Source of the DNA: CAAGNP01 sp045603545
GTDB taxonomy: Bacteria; Bacteroidota; Bacteroidia; Bacteroidales; UBA932
Assembly (NCBI GenBank): GCA_045603545.1
Contig: JAZUMG010000019.1
Span: 53,142 to 117,141 of the forward strand
Direction: 5' to 3'
Length of the DNA: 64,000 bases
Below are positions 54,839 through 61,492 of this stretch, piece by piece. Below the pieces are notes generated by a model. That model worked only from the letters and a program-made list of their open reading frames with translations, searched no databases and was not told the origin of the DNA. Position numbers and translations under genes: made by a program. The stretch's first letter is position 1. The number at the start of each line of letters is the position of its first letter.

Positions 54839-54873
54839 CATCCCGGCTTGGAGATAAGGTTATTCAGGCGTTC
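54839..54873. repeat. 35-bp direct repeat, first copy
   Basis: Matches 56205-56239 with two mismatches (core CATCCCGGCTTGGAG). The two copies flank the higBA-like and RHH/yafQ modules. Confidence 0.7.
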
Positions 54874-54940
54874 TAACCAAAAGACTAACACATCACATAC
54901 CAGAAGCACTTTCGCACAAATTACCAGCAAATATGAAAAC

Positions 54941-54975
54941 ACATTTGCACAAATGTAACCAATTAGTTACTTTTG
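54941..54975 (+). promoter_or_regulatory. Promoter and palindromic operator of the higBA-like module
   Basis: -33 TTTG at 54944-54947, 20-nt spacer, -7 TACTTTTG at 54968-54975. The -33 element lies inside a perfect palindrome, ACATTTGCACAAATGT (54941-54956), a likely binding site for the HTH antitoxin. Confidence 0.65.
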
Positions 54976-54995
54976 CATAGTAATTGTAGCGAAAG

Positions 54996-55328
54996 ATGAA
55001 AAGGGAATTGATTTACTCACAGGAATATTTGGAGTTTGTAGAGACGTCACCTGTGCGAACAAAAGAAAAATTACTTTATGCAACGTCTATTTTAGAAAGT
55101 ATAACACCTATTCCGACAAAGTTTGTAAAGAAGCTGACTAACACTGACTTCTATGAATTAAGGATATCTGTGGACAATGAAATAAGGATCATACTTTTTG
55201 CGGTAGATAATGACAATATAAATCTTGCCACTACTATTATTTTCCTTAACGGATTTATAAAAAAGAGTACTAAGGATTATAATACCGAAGTAGTTAAAGC
55301 TGTTAACATTTTAAGACGATCACTATGA
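54996..55328 (+). CDS. HigB/RelE-like toxin
   Basis: 110 aa. Small basic protein with the features of phage-derived Gp49-like/HigB toxins: LIYSQEYLEF at the start, a central FVKKLTNTDFYELRI strand pair and IRIILFAVDNDNINLATTIIFLNGFIKKS, the motif that leads to the active-site lysines. Such toxins cleave mRNA at the ribosome. The ATGA overlap with the downstream HTH gene and the toxin-first order are typical of higBA. Confidence 0.85.
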   Translation: MKRELIYSQEYLEFVETSPVRTKEKLLYATSILESITPIPTKFVKKLTNTDFYELRISVDNEIRIILFAVDNDNINLATTIIFLNGFIKKSTKDYNTEVVKAVNILRRSL

Positions 55329-55693
55329 ACAAAACAAATACAAGATTAAGATTAACCCCTGAAGAGATTAATAGACTCCGCAACACTGATTTCAGTAATA
55401 AGGAGGGCTTTGTTAAGGCCTCTGATGTACTGGAAAGGGAGGCTGGCAAGATAGGATCACCCGAAAGGGATGAGTTTGATGCCAAGGCCAGAGCCTGGTA
55501 TTATGGTGAGATTTTGCGTGACAGGCGCAAGGCGCTCGGTATGACTCAGAAAGAGCTTGCTGAGAAGGTAGGGAGAGAGCGAACATATATAAACCGCATC
55601 GAGAAAGGTGAAACAGACCTTCAGCTCTCATCATTCATCAGAATAGCTGACGCCCTGGGCATCACTCTCCGCCTTGAGATAAGTGTAGCATAA
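55325..55693 (+). CDS. HigA-like XRE-family antitoxin
   Basis: 122 aa. The C-terminal half is a clear XRE helix-turn-helix (ILRDRRKALGMTQKELAEKVG, RTYINRIEKGETDLQLSSFIRIADAL). The N-terminal half is charged and probably binds the toxin. It should neutralise the upstream toxin and repress the promoter at 54941-54975. Its last codons overlap the end of the convergent truncated yafQ gene. Confidence 0.88.
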   Translation: MNKTNTRLRLTPEEINRLRNTDFSNKEGFVKASDVLEREAGKIGSPERDEFDAKARAWYYGEILRDRRKALGMTQKELAEKVGRERTYINRIEKGETDLQLSSFIRIADALGITLRLEISVA

Positions 55694-55892
55694 GAAGAGT
55701 ATCATTTTCTATATGACACTCTATACATCCTTTATAATTACCTAATAATCTGTGTGCATTATATTGGGAAGGCAGACTTCCCCCACATTGCAGAACGCTT
55801 AAAACCTCCTTTAGTTTAGCAATCTTATGATGCTGGTTTTTATATTTCTTCAGATCCTTTTTGAATTGAGTCGTAATCTTCAGTTCCTTCAT
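55662..55892 (-). CDS. YafQ-family toxin, C-terminally truncated
   Basis: 76 aa. It matches the YafQ type: LKITTQFKKDLKKYKNQ, LSVLQCGGSLPSQYNAHRLLG, NYKGCIECHIENDTLL. Intact homologues continue with a strand and the active-site part ending around RTGSHSELF; here the frame switches to MLHLSQGGE and stops, so the catalytic C-terminus is missing. The end lies inside the convergent HTH antitoxin gene, which points to a recombination junction. Probably inactive. Confidence 0.75.
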   Translation of the reverse strand: MKELKITTQFKKDLKKYKNQHHKIAKLKEVLSVLQCGGSLPSQYNAHRLLGNYKGCIECHIENDTLLMLHLSQGGE

Positions 55893-55901
55893 AACACTTC
55901 G

Positions 55902-56147
55902 CTACAATGAATCAATAAACCCCTCCAAATTCTCCAGATTGATTGTCTCCAGATTTCTGTTATCTCTCGCCTCATTCTTTGCGGCTAATGTCTCTTTATT
56001 CGGATTACGATAGACTGCATCCATCAATACACTCTCTACAAAGTTGTTCAAACTTCTGTTCTGTTTCTTCGCCTCCACTTTCAATCTCCTCAGCAACTCA
56101 TTACTAAGTCTGAAGGCTGTTTGCGTTCTTGGTATAGTTGCGTCCAT
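55902..56147 (-). CDS. Ribbon-helix-helix antitoxin of the yafQ module
   Basis: 81 aa from ATG 56147 (MDATIPRT); ATG 56153 is also possible. The RHH fold is seen in TAFRLSNELLRRLKVEAKKQ and RSLNNFVESVLMDAVY, with a toxin-binding tail ending NLENLEGFIDSL. It lies 9 nt upstream of the truncated toxin gene, the usual order. The antitoxin appears intact. Confidence 0.82.
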   Translation of the reverse strand: MDATIPRTQTAFRLSNELLRRLKVEAKKQNRSLNNFVESVLMDAVYRNPNKETLAAKNEARDNRNLETINLENLEGFIDSL

Positions 56148-56165
56148 TTTCATATAGTTTATATC

Positions 56166-56197
56166 ACAAATGTATAACACTTATATAACAAATGCAA
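56166..56197 (-). promoter_or_regulatory. Promoter of the RHH/yafQ module
   Basis: Minus strand: -33 TTTG (56197-56194), 20-nt spacer, -7 TACATTTG (56173-56166), only 12-18 nt before the antitoxin start. Best promoter match in the island. Confidence 0.7.
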
Positions 56198-56204
56198 ATA
56201 TTTT

Positions 56205-56239
56205 CCATCCCGGCTTGGAGTTAAGGTTCTTCAGGCGTT
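56205..56239. repeat. 35-bp direct repeat, second copy
   Basis: Partner of 54839-54873. It runs into a GC-rich stretch (56240-56298) and then the integrase remnant. The rest of 56154-56476 is this repeat, the remnant and promoter DNA. Confidence 0.7.
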
Positions 56240-56298
56240 CGCTTCGCTCACTCCCTCCACCGGGGCAAAAGGCGTCATCAGACGACCCGCGGAGGCCG

Positions 56299-56427
56299 TG
56301 TGACAAAGGAATGCCCATAGAACAAGTCCAAAGACTTCTGGGCCACGTCAAAATCGACACAACCCTCCATTACGCTATGGTAAACCAGGCAAACGTAAAG
56401 ATGGCCCACAGGAAATATCTTGCCTAA
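56299..56427 (+). pseudogene. C-terminal remnant of a tyrosine recombinase
   Basis: The frame CDKGMPIEQVQRLLGHVKI, then TTLHYAMVNQANVKMAHRKYLA to the stop, is the end of a phage-type integrase: LGH holds the catalytic histidine and LHYAMV the nucleophilic tyrosine. Everything before (arm-binding and core domains, the first catalytic Arg) is missing; upstream is unrelated GC-rich DNA. It is a scar of an integrase gene. Confidence 0.75.
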
Positions 56428-56448
56428 GGTAAAATTGATAAAAATCAG

Positions 56449-56456
56449 TATCTTTG
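56449..56456 (+). promoter_or_regulatory. Putative -7 element for the DUF1016 gene
   Basis: TATCTTTG matches TAnnTTTG, 20 nt before ATG 56477. This makes the longer frame from 56420 unlikely. Confidence 0.5.
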
Positions 56457-56476
56457 CTCTACTAAATGCCCGGTCT

Positions 56477-57595
56477 ATGAATAGCGATATAACAACTATA
56501 CAGGAGCACCTTCCTGAAGGATATAGCAACTGGAAGAAGGAAATCATTTCAATGATTGAACGTGCCAAAGTAAGAGCAATACTTTCTGTAAACACAGAAA
56601 TGCTTGACTTATATTGGAGAATAGGCAAAGACATCATTGCTAAACAGGAAGAACAAGGTTGGGGAGCTAAAGTTATTGCTCAACTATCTAAAGACCTTAC
56701 CGAGCGTTTCCCTGATGACAAAGGGTATTCCGAGCGAAACCTGCGCAATATGAAAAGGTTTGCTAAAGAATATACTTCATTCCCTATTTGGCAAGTGGCA
56801 CTTGCCAAATTAGAACAGTTGCCAATTCGGAAAGCGGCACTTGCCGAATTACCTTGTGATGAAAACGGATTTGTGCAAATACCACTCTCACAAATATCTT
56901 GGTACCACCACATATCGCTCCTCTCTAAAGTACGAAACGAAGCAGAAAGAGCCTTCTATATCATGGAAACAGCATCAAATGGCTGGAGCCGCGACGTTAT
57001 GCTTTTGCAAGTGGCAAATAATTACATAAAGGCCAAAGGCAATGCAATAACAAATTTCCCTCTTACTCTGCCTGCGTATGAATCAGACCTTGCCCAATAT
57101 GCATTCAAAGACCCATATAACTTCAGTTTCATAGGAACCGCTGCACTACAGCACGAACGTGACATAGAGAAAAAACTTGCAGAAAGGATCACAGACTTTC
57201 TTCTTGAAATGGGTAGAGGATTCGCCTACATCGGAAGACAATACCATCTGACCGTTGACGGAGAAGATTATTATATCGACATCCTGATGTATCATCTCCA
57301 GCTGCACTGCTATGTGGTGATTGAGCTGAAAGCCGTGGAGTTTATTCCAGAATTCGTCAGCAAACTGAATTTCTACATATCTGCTGTAGATGAATATGTA
57401 AAGGCACCTGAGGATAAACCTACTATAGGATTGTTGCTATGCCGGACAAAGAGCGACAAGAAAGCTCGTTTCGCCTTACGAGGTATAACACAACCGCTTG
57501 GCATAGCACAATACGAAACAGAAAAACTGTTTGAAGATGTGGCGTCTGCCCTGCCGCAGATTGAGGAAATAGAAAAACAAATGGAGGATGAATAA
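56477..57595 (+). CDS. DUF1016 (YhcG-type) PD-(D/E)XK nuclease-family protein
   Basis: 372 aa. The N-terminal domain (AKVRAILSVNTEMLDLYWRI, then GWGAKVIAQLSKDLTERFPD and GYSERNLRNMKRF) and the C-terminal nuclease-like domain (YYIDILMYHLQLHCYVVIELK, with Asp and Glu-x-Lys of the PD-(D/E)XK site) are both present, so the gene looks intact. A short internal duplication gives LAKLEQLPIRKAALAELP. DUF1016 genes are common companions of type I restriction systems. Its TAA overlaps the next ATG (TAATG). Confidence 0.88.
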   Translation: MNSDITTIQEHLPEGYSNWKKEIISMIERAKVRAILSVNTEMLDLYWRIGKDIIAKQEEQGWGAKVIAQLSKDLTERFPDDKGYSERNLRNMKRFAKEYTSFPIWQVALAKLEQLPIRKAALAELPCDENGFVQIPLSQISWYHHISLLSKVRNEAERAFYIMETASNGWSRDVMLLQVANNYIKAKGNAITNFPLTLPAYESDLAQYAFKDPYNFSFIGTAALQHERDIEKKLAERITDFLLEMGRGFAYIGRQYHLTVDGEDYYIDILMYHLQLHCYVVIELKAVEFIPEFVSKLNFYISAVDEYVKAPEDKPTIGLLLCRTKSDKKARFALRGITQPLGIAQYETEKLFEDVASALPQIEEIEKQMEDE

Positions 57596-57775
57596 TGAGA
57601 CTCAGCGACATCATTGAAACATATATCTCAGGTGACTGGGGCAACGACGAGCCTACAGAAGATGCGTCATGTCCGGTATCCTGCATCCGAGGCGCTGATA
57701 TTGTCCCAATATATAACTCTGAATACGGCAACATCCCACTCAGATACATCTCAGAGAAGTCGCTGTTACCGAAAT
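57595..57775 (+). pseudogene. hsdS: N-terminal fragment of a restriction specificity subunit (HsdS-like)
   Basis: The first ~60 codons (LSDIIETYISGDWGNDEP, then CIRGADIVPIYNSEYGNIPLRYISEKSL) match the start of Bacteroidales type I specificity subunits. Homologues continue with a target-recognition domain; here the sequence turns into unrelated DNA after about 57775, although the frame stays open to 57918. The start overlaps the DUF1016 stop as TAATG. No hsdM or hsdR is in the window. Confidence 0.65.
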
Positions 57776-57828
57776 CACTGCACTTCTGGTTACCGTTTAC
57801 AGCCGTGTATTTGCGCAGCAAATACGGC

Positions 57829-57880
57829 AAGGCCGGGAGCGCTAGTCCGGCGAGAGCCGGTATAGTAGTGCTTAGGCCTT
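57829..57880. repeat. 52-bp imperfect palindrome
   Basis: AAGGCC at 57829-57834 and GGCCTT at 57875-57880 close a long imperfect stem whose tip is CCGGC-GAGA-GCCGG. It lies at the junction between the hsdS fragment and the tail repeat, and may be a terminator or recombination hot spot. Confidence 0.55.
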
Positions 57881-57881
57881 C

Positions 57882-57949
57882 AGAACCTTATTCTCCAAAG
57901 CCTGTATTTGCTGCGTGAGTATTTCTATTGCTTTTTCTTTAAAGACTCT
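57882..57949 (-). repeat. 67-bp repeat, second copy with open tail frame
   Basis: On the minus strand it reads FKEKAIEILTQQIQALENKV then LKA-stop (stop at 57872-57874), a short coiled-coil-like tail. It overlaps the end of the AlbA fragment in another frame. The partner at 54366-54432 is interrupted by stops. I cannot tell which gene family it ended. Confidence 0.5.
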
Positions 57950-58323
57950 TTTAATGCCAATCCTTTTGCTGTAAGGCGGTATTTCTGATTTTGACTATTA
58001 GGCTTGTCCGGAATAGTAAGTTCTATATAACCATTACTAATAGCAGAATTCAAATAGTCCGTTCTAAAATAATCTCTATTCTTAATAGACAATAGTTCCT
58101 GTAATTCCGAACGTCCCATCTCTCCAGTCAGTGCAGTAACAAGTTTTTCGACTTGTACGCTTGCATGGTCACTTGCATGGTCATTTACATGGTCACTTGC
58201 ATGGTCATGAGTACTTATAGGCAAAATAATACGGATAAAGTTATCTGTAAACTCAAAGCAATCTTCACCGTATGCTCGCAAGATACGGGGGATACCAGAG
58301 CCTAATGACTCAACTAATTCCAC
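57925..58323 (-). pseudogene. C-terminal fragment of an AlbA/Schlafen-type ATP-binding protein
   Basis: 132 codons from a GTG that overlaps the end of the upstream DUF1016 gene by 10 nt. ELVESLGSGIPRILRAYG matches the end of the HATPase-like domain of AlbA_2 (RecG-like) proteins, followed by a DHxS-repeat linker (12-bp repeats, 58164-58207) and a winged-helix domain. The N-terminal ~280 residues are missing and an in-frame TGA lies just upstream of the GTG. Confidence 0.7.
58164..58207. repeat. Four 12-bp tandem repeats in the AlbA fragment
   Basis: CATGGTC recurs at 58164, 58176, 58188 and 58200, encoding DHAS/DHVN units on the minus strand. Similar repeats occur in the same linker of related proteins. 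Confidence 0.8.
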
Positions 58324-59288
58324 ACGATATCCTCATCGTCGCTCATCAGCTTCTTCAATTCTTCGATATCGGGTAGTGCGCGCTGCATTTCTTTGGGCAT
58401 ATCGGATATTGTTCTGTACGTTGCTACTCCCATCGGTTTATTGTAATCACGTACAGCGTATTCTGCATATGCTTGATTTGCACTCTTGCAAAGAACTATA
58501 CCTATTGAGGGATTTTCGTGTGGTTTACGAACTTTGTCATCAAGTACCTGAAGATATGCCTGTAATTGCCCTAAATAGATTGGCTTAAATTTACCGATCT
58601 TCAATTCTATAGCAACCAAAGCATTGAGTTCTCTGTTGAAGAACAACAAGTCGCTCCACATCTCCTCGCCATATATCTCCAAATGATATTGATTGCCGAC
58701 AAATGTAAAATCTCTACCAAGCGTCATAATAAATCGCTTGATGTTATGAATTATGCGTTGTTCAACCAACCTTTCATCAACATCTTTTTCTTGAGCATCA
58801 ATGTCTTCGACATTAATATAATCAAGCAGATATTCATCCTTAAACATTCTTATAGCCTTCATCGCTTGCCTGGTAGATGGCATTGTCTGCATAAAGTTGT
58901 TCGGTGCAGAGCTGTCCGGCTTAGGAATACCTGCTTTTAAGATATTTCTCAAAGTGTATTTATCCCACTGATGAGTTACTGCTTCATGAATACAAAGCAA
59001 AACCTCGTCAATATCCTTTGTCTTATGCAAGATTTCCATATGATGAGAGAAACTCATGCCAAGAAACTCTTCTCGGTTAATTTCGGTCGCCATCGGCGAG
59101 CGATTTATATATTGGCTCCAGAACTCAGAAAATGTACGCATTTTTTTAATGCTTTCCTCCGAAAATCCTCGTAATCCAGGCAACTCCCTTCTTAATTGTT
59201 CACTAATAAACTTAATTGCGCCAGTTCCCCAAGTTCCCTTGCGAGAATTGGCAGAGACATAGAGTCCTACACCAAAATAAAGCGACAA
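58314..59288 (-). CDS. Second DUF1016 nuclease-family gene, N-terminally truncated
   Basis: 324 aa from a TTG. It enters the DUF1016 fold at LYFGVGLYVSANSRKGTWG, about 35-45 residues into a normal protein, then continues normally: GLRGFSEESIKKMRTFSEFW, FVGNQYHLEIYGEEMWSDLL and NALVAIELKIGKFKP (nuclease motif). Upstream of 59300 the frame stays open but is not like the family and runs into a terminator. Probably cut at its 5' end when the island's right border formed. Confidence 0.75.
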   Translation of the reverse strand: MSLYFGVGLYVSANSRKGTWGTGAIKFISEQLRRELPGLRGFSEESIKKMRTFSEFWSQYINRSPMATEINREEFLGMSFSHHMEILHKTKDIDEVLLCIHEAVTHQWDKYTLRNILKAGIPKPDSSAPNNFMQTMPSTRQAMKAIRMFKDEYLLDYINVEDIDAQEKDVDERLVEQRIIHNIKRFIMTLGRDFTFVGNQYHLEIYGEEMWSDLLFFNRELNALVAIELKIGKFKPIYLGQLQAYLQVLDDKVRKPHENPSIGIVLCKSANQAYAEYAVRDYNKPMGVATYRTISDMPKEMQRALPDIEELKKLMSDDEDIVWN

Positions 59289-59330
59289 GAAAACGCCGAA
59301 AGTTGACGCGGGAAAGACCAGCGTAGCATA

Positions 59331-59361
59331 AAAAAATCCCCGCCTTTGTGGGGCGAGGATT
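59331..59361 (-). terminator. Terminator after the nucleotidyltransferase gene
   Basis: Minus strand: CCTCGCC / GGCGGGG stem (one T-G pair), 7-nt loop, then seven T residues. It is also the right border of the accessory island. Confidence 0.8.
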
Positions 59362-59384
59362 CTGTCGGGATTTATCGTGTGTGA

Positions 59385-60305
59385 TTATTTCCAAAGTTTT
59401 GCAGGGTATACACCGTCTGCGATAAGTTTCTGGATTCTTGCCACTACATCAGGTCTGTCCTCTTTGTAAGTAACACCAAACCATTTGGCATCGCTTGAAA
59501 GCACTTTCATGGTAGCTTTACCGTTGTTGATAAGTGCGTTAACTGCCATAGGGATGTAGTACTCAGCTTTAAGGTTAGCCATGTTTGCAGGGTTAGAAAG
59601 GAAGTCCTTGAACATAGCCTCTGACTCAGCGAAGTAGTCAGGTGTGAAGCCGAATAGGTTCATGGATACTGGAGCATTCTCATTGATCTCGTGCTCGCCG
59701 TTCTCATCTTTATAGGTAACTTTACCGTCAGCCTGACGCTGGATACCAAGTCTCTCCACCATAGAAGCCAGGTTACCGTTCTCGTCCACTTTGCACTCGC
59801 CACGTGACACGCTACCGAACTCTGAAAGGGTGTTTGCCAAGTTGTAACCTACCATGCAATATTTGCCTTTCTGGCCATCTACACTGCGAAGGTAGTCAGC
59901 AAGTACCTGATAACCCTCACGACCGTAGAAGTCGTCTGAGTTGATAACACCAAATGGAGTGTCCACTACAGGTGCTGCCATCATCACAGCGTGGTTTGTA
60001 CCCCAAGGTTTCTCTCTACCCTCTGGAACAGTGAAACCCTCTGGAAGGTTTACAAGCTCCTGGAATACGAATTCTACCTCGATCTGGTTGCCGAAACGCT
60101 CAGCTGTAAAAATCTCACGGAACTCTTTTTCAAAAAGGTGACGGATCACGAATACCACCTTGCCAAAACCTGCCTGGATAGCATCGTAGATAGAATAGTC
60201 AATAATTGCTTCATTATTAGGACCTACACCGTCCATTTGTTTAAGTGAGCCGTAACGTGAACCCATTCCGGCTGCCAATACTACTAATGTTGGTTTCATA
60301 TTCAT
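59385..60305 (-). CDS. Sugar-phosphate nucleotidyltransferase-like protein
   Basis: 306 aa. The N-terminal LVVLAAGMGSRYGSLKQMDGVGP is the nucleotide-binding signature of NTP transferases, with PWGTNHAVMMAAPVV and GVINSDDFYG further in (metal-binding Asp pair). It would make an NDP-sugar or similar compound; the sugar cannot be told. Alternative start at 60299. Divergent from the DUF362 gene; a -7 element TACCTTTG is at 60326-60319. Confidence 0.85.
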   Translation of the reverse strand: MNMKPTLVVLAAGMGSRYGSLKQMDGVGPNNEAIIDYSIYDAIQAGFGKVVFVIRHLFEKEFREIFTAERFGNQIEVEFVFQELVNLPEGFTVPEGREKPWGTNHAVMMAAPVVDTPFGVINSDDFYGREGYQVLADYLRSVDGQKGKYCMVGYNLANTLSEFGSVSRGECKVDENGNLASMVERLGIQRQADGKVTYKDENGEHEINENAPVSMNLFGFTPDYFAESEAMFKDFLSNPANMANLKAEYYIPMAVNALINNGKATMKVLSSDAKWFGVTYKEDRPDVVARIQKLIADGVYPAKLWK

Positions 60306-60318
60306 AAATTTTGCTGCG

Positions 60319-60346
60319 CAAAGGTATTAAAAATTATCTATCTTTG
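60319..60346. promoter_or_regulatory. Divergent -7 elements
   Basis: Minus strand TACCTTTG (60326-60319) serves the nucleotidyltransferase gene and plus strand TATCTTTG (60339-60346) the DUF362 gene. -33 elements are poorly spaced. Confidence 0.5.
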
Positions 60347-60367
60347 TTAGAACAAAACTCTAATCAT

Positions 60368-61486
60368 ATGGAAAAATCTAAGGTATATTTCACAAATCTC
60401 CGTACTACCCCCAAGACTCCACTTGTAAGGAAGATGGAGAATGTAGCCAAAGCTGCCGGCATTGAGAGCATAGACTTCAAAGACAAATTTGTAGCCATAA
60501 AAATCCACTTCGGTGAAGCCGGCAATATAGCATACCTTCGCCCCAATTATGCAGCCCGTCTGGTAGAGTTTATCCGCAGCCTGGGTGGCAAGCCTTTCCT
60601 AACAGACAGCAATACCCTCTATTCGGGTAGCCGCTCAAATGCCGTAGATCACCTTGACTGCGCTATGAAAAACGGATACAACCCCATCTCCGCCGGAGCC
60701 AATGTCATCATCGCCGACGGCCTCAAGGGTACAGAATACCGCGAAATCCCCATCGGTGGGAAGTATTGCCCTGCCCCTAAGATCGGTTCAGCCATCGCAG
60801 ATGCAGATATCTTCATCTCTATGAACCACTTCAAAGGGCACGAGCAGACAGGTTTCGGCGGTGCCATCAAAAATATAGGCATGGGTTCTGCCAGCCGCGG
60901 CGGCAAACTCGAGCTCCACTCAGAGTCCAAACCTGTGATCAATGTGGACAAATGCCGCGGATGCAATGTCTGCGTTAAGAATTGCGCCCACGGGGCAATA
61001 ACCCTCAATGCAGAGCGCAAGGCAGTCATCGACTACTCAAAATGTGTAGGTTGCGGCCAGTGTGTGGCCCTCTGCCAGTTCGACGGTGCAGTTCTCAAGG
61101 ATTACAACACTTCGCAGGAGCTCAACTACAAGATCGCAGAGTACTCGAAGGCAGTCCTTGCCGGGAAGCCACACTTCCACATCAGCTTCATAGTCAATGT
61201 ATCACCTGAGTGCGACTGCTGGTGCCACAACGACGCAGCCATTGTTCCAGACTTGGGTATCGCCGCATCATTTGACCCAATCGCCCTCGATCAGGCCTGT
61301 GCAGATATGGTCATCAATGCACCTGCCATCCCGGGGAGCAAACTCCACGATGAGCACCCTCACGAACACCTCTGCGGTGAGGACAAATTCTACCTTGTCC
61401 ACCCCGACACCAACTGGCAGAGTGGCCTCGAATATGGCGAGGAGATCGGCCTTGGCAGCAGGGATTACGAACTGATCCACGTATAG
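60368..61486 (+). CDS. DUF362-domain ferredoxin-like protein
   Basis: 372 aa from ATG 60368, chosen because the promoter lies between it and the longer frame start at 60311. N-terminal ~190 residues are DUF362 (FVAIKIHFGEAGNIAYLRP, FLTDSNTLYSGSRSNAVDHL). Two 4Fe-4S clusters follow: CRGCNVCVKNCAHG and CVGCGQCVALCQFDG. Family members are likely iron-sulfur electron carriers or enzymes of unknown substrate. A His-rich stretch (DEHPHEHLC) lies near the end. Confidence 0.88.
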   Translation: MEKSKVYFTNLRTTPKTPLVRKMENVAKAAGIESIDFKDKFVAIKIHFGEAGNIAYLRPNYAARLVEFIRSLGGKPFLTDSNTLYSGSRSNAVDHLDCAMKNGYNPISAGANVIIADGLKGTEYREIPIGGKYCPAPKIGSAIADADIFISMNHFKGHEQTGFGGAIKNIGMGSASRGGKLELHSESKPVINVDKCRGCNVCVKNCAHGAITLNAERKAVIDYSKCVGCGQCVALCQFDGAVLKDYNTSQELNYKIAEYSKAVLAGKPHFHISFIVNVSPECDCWCHNDAAIVPDLGIAASFDPIALDQACADMVINAPAIPGSKLHDEHPHEHLCGEDKFYLVHPDTNWQSGLEYGEEIGLGSRDYELIHV

Positions 61487-61492
61487 TTCGAT

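Noticed and set aside
56170..56427. An 85-aa protein starting at 56170
   Set aside because: Only the part after about 56299 resembles anything (integrase C-terminus). The start overlaps the promoter of the divergent antitoxin gene.
57776..57918. Continuation of the hsdS frame to 57918 as a real C-terminus
   Set aside because: After about 57775 the sequence is palindromic and matches the minus-strand tail repeat, so the frame is open by chance.
58164..58207. Short regularly spaced repeats that could suggest a CRISPR array
   Set aside because: The 12-bp units are adjacent without unique spacers and are in frame in a coding linker, so this is a protein repeat.
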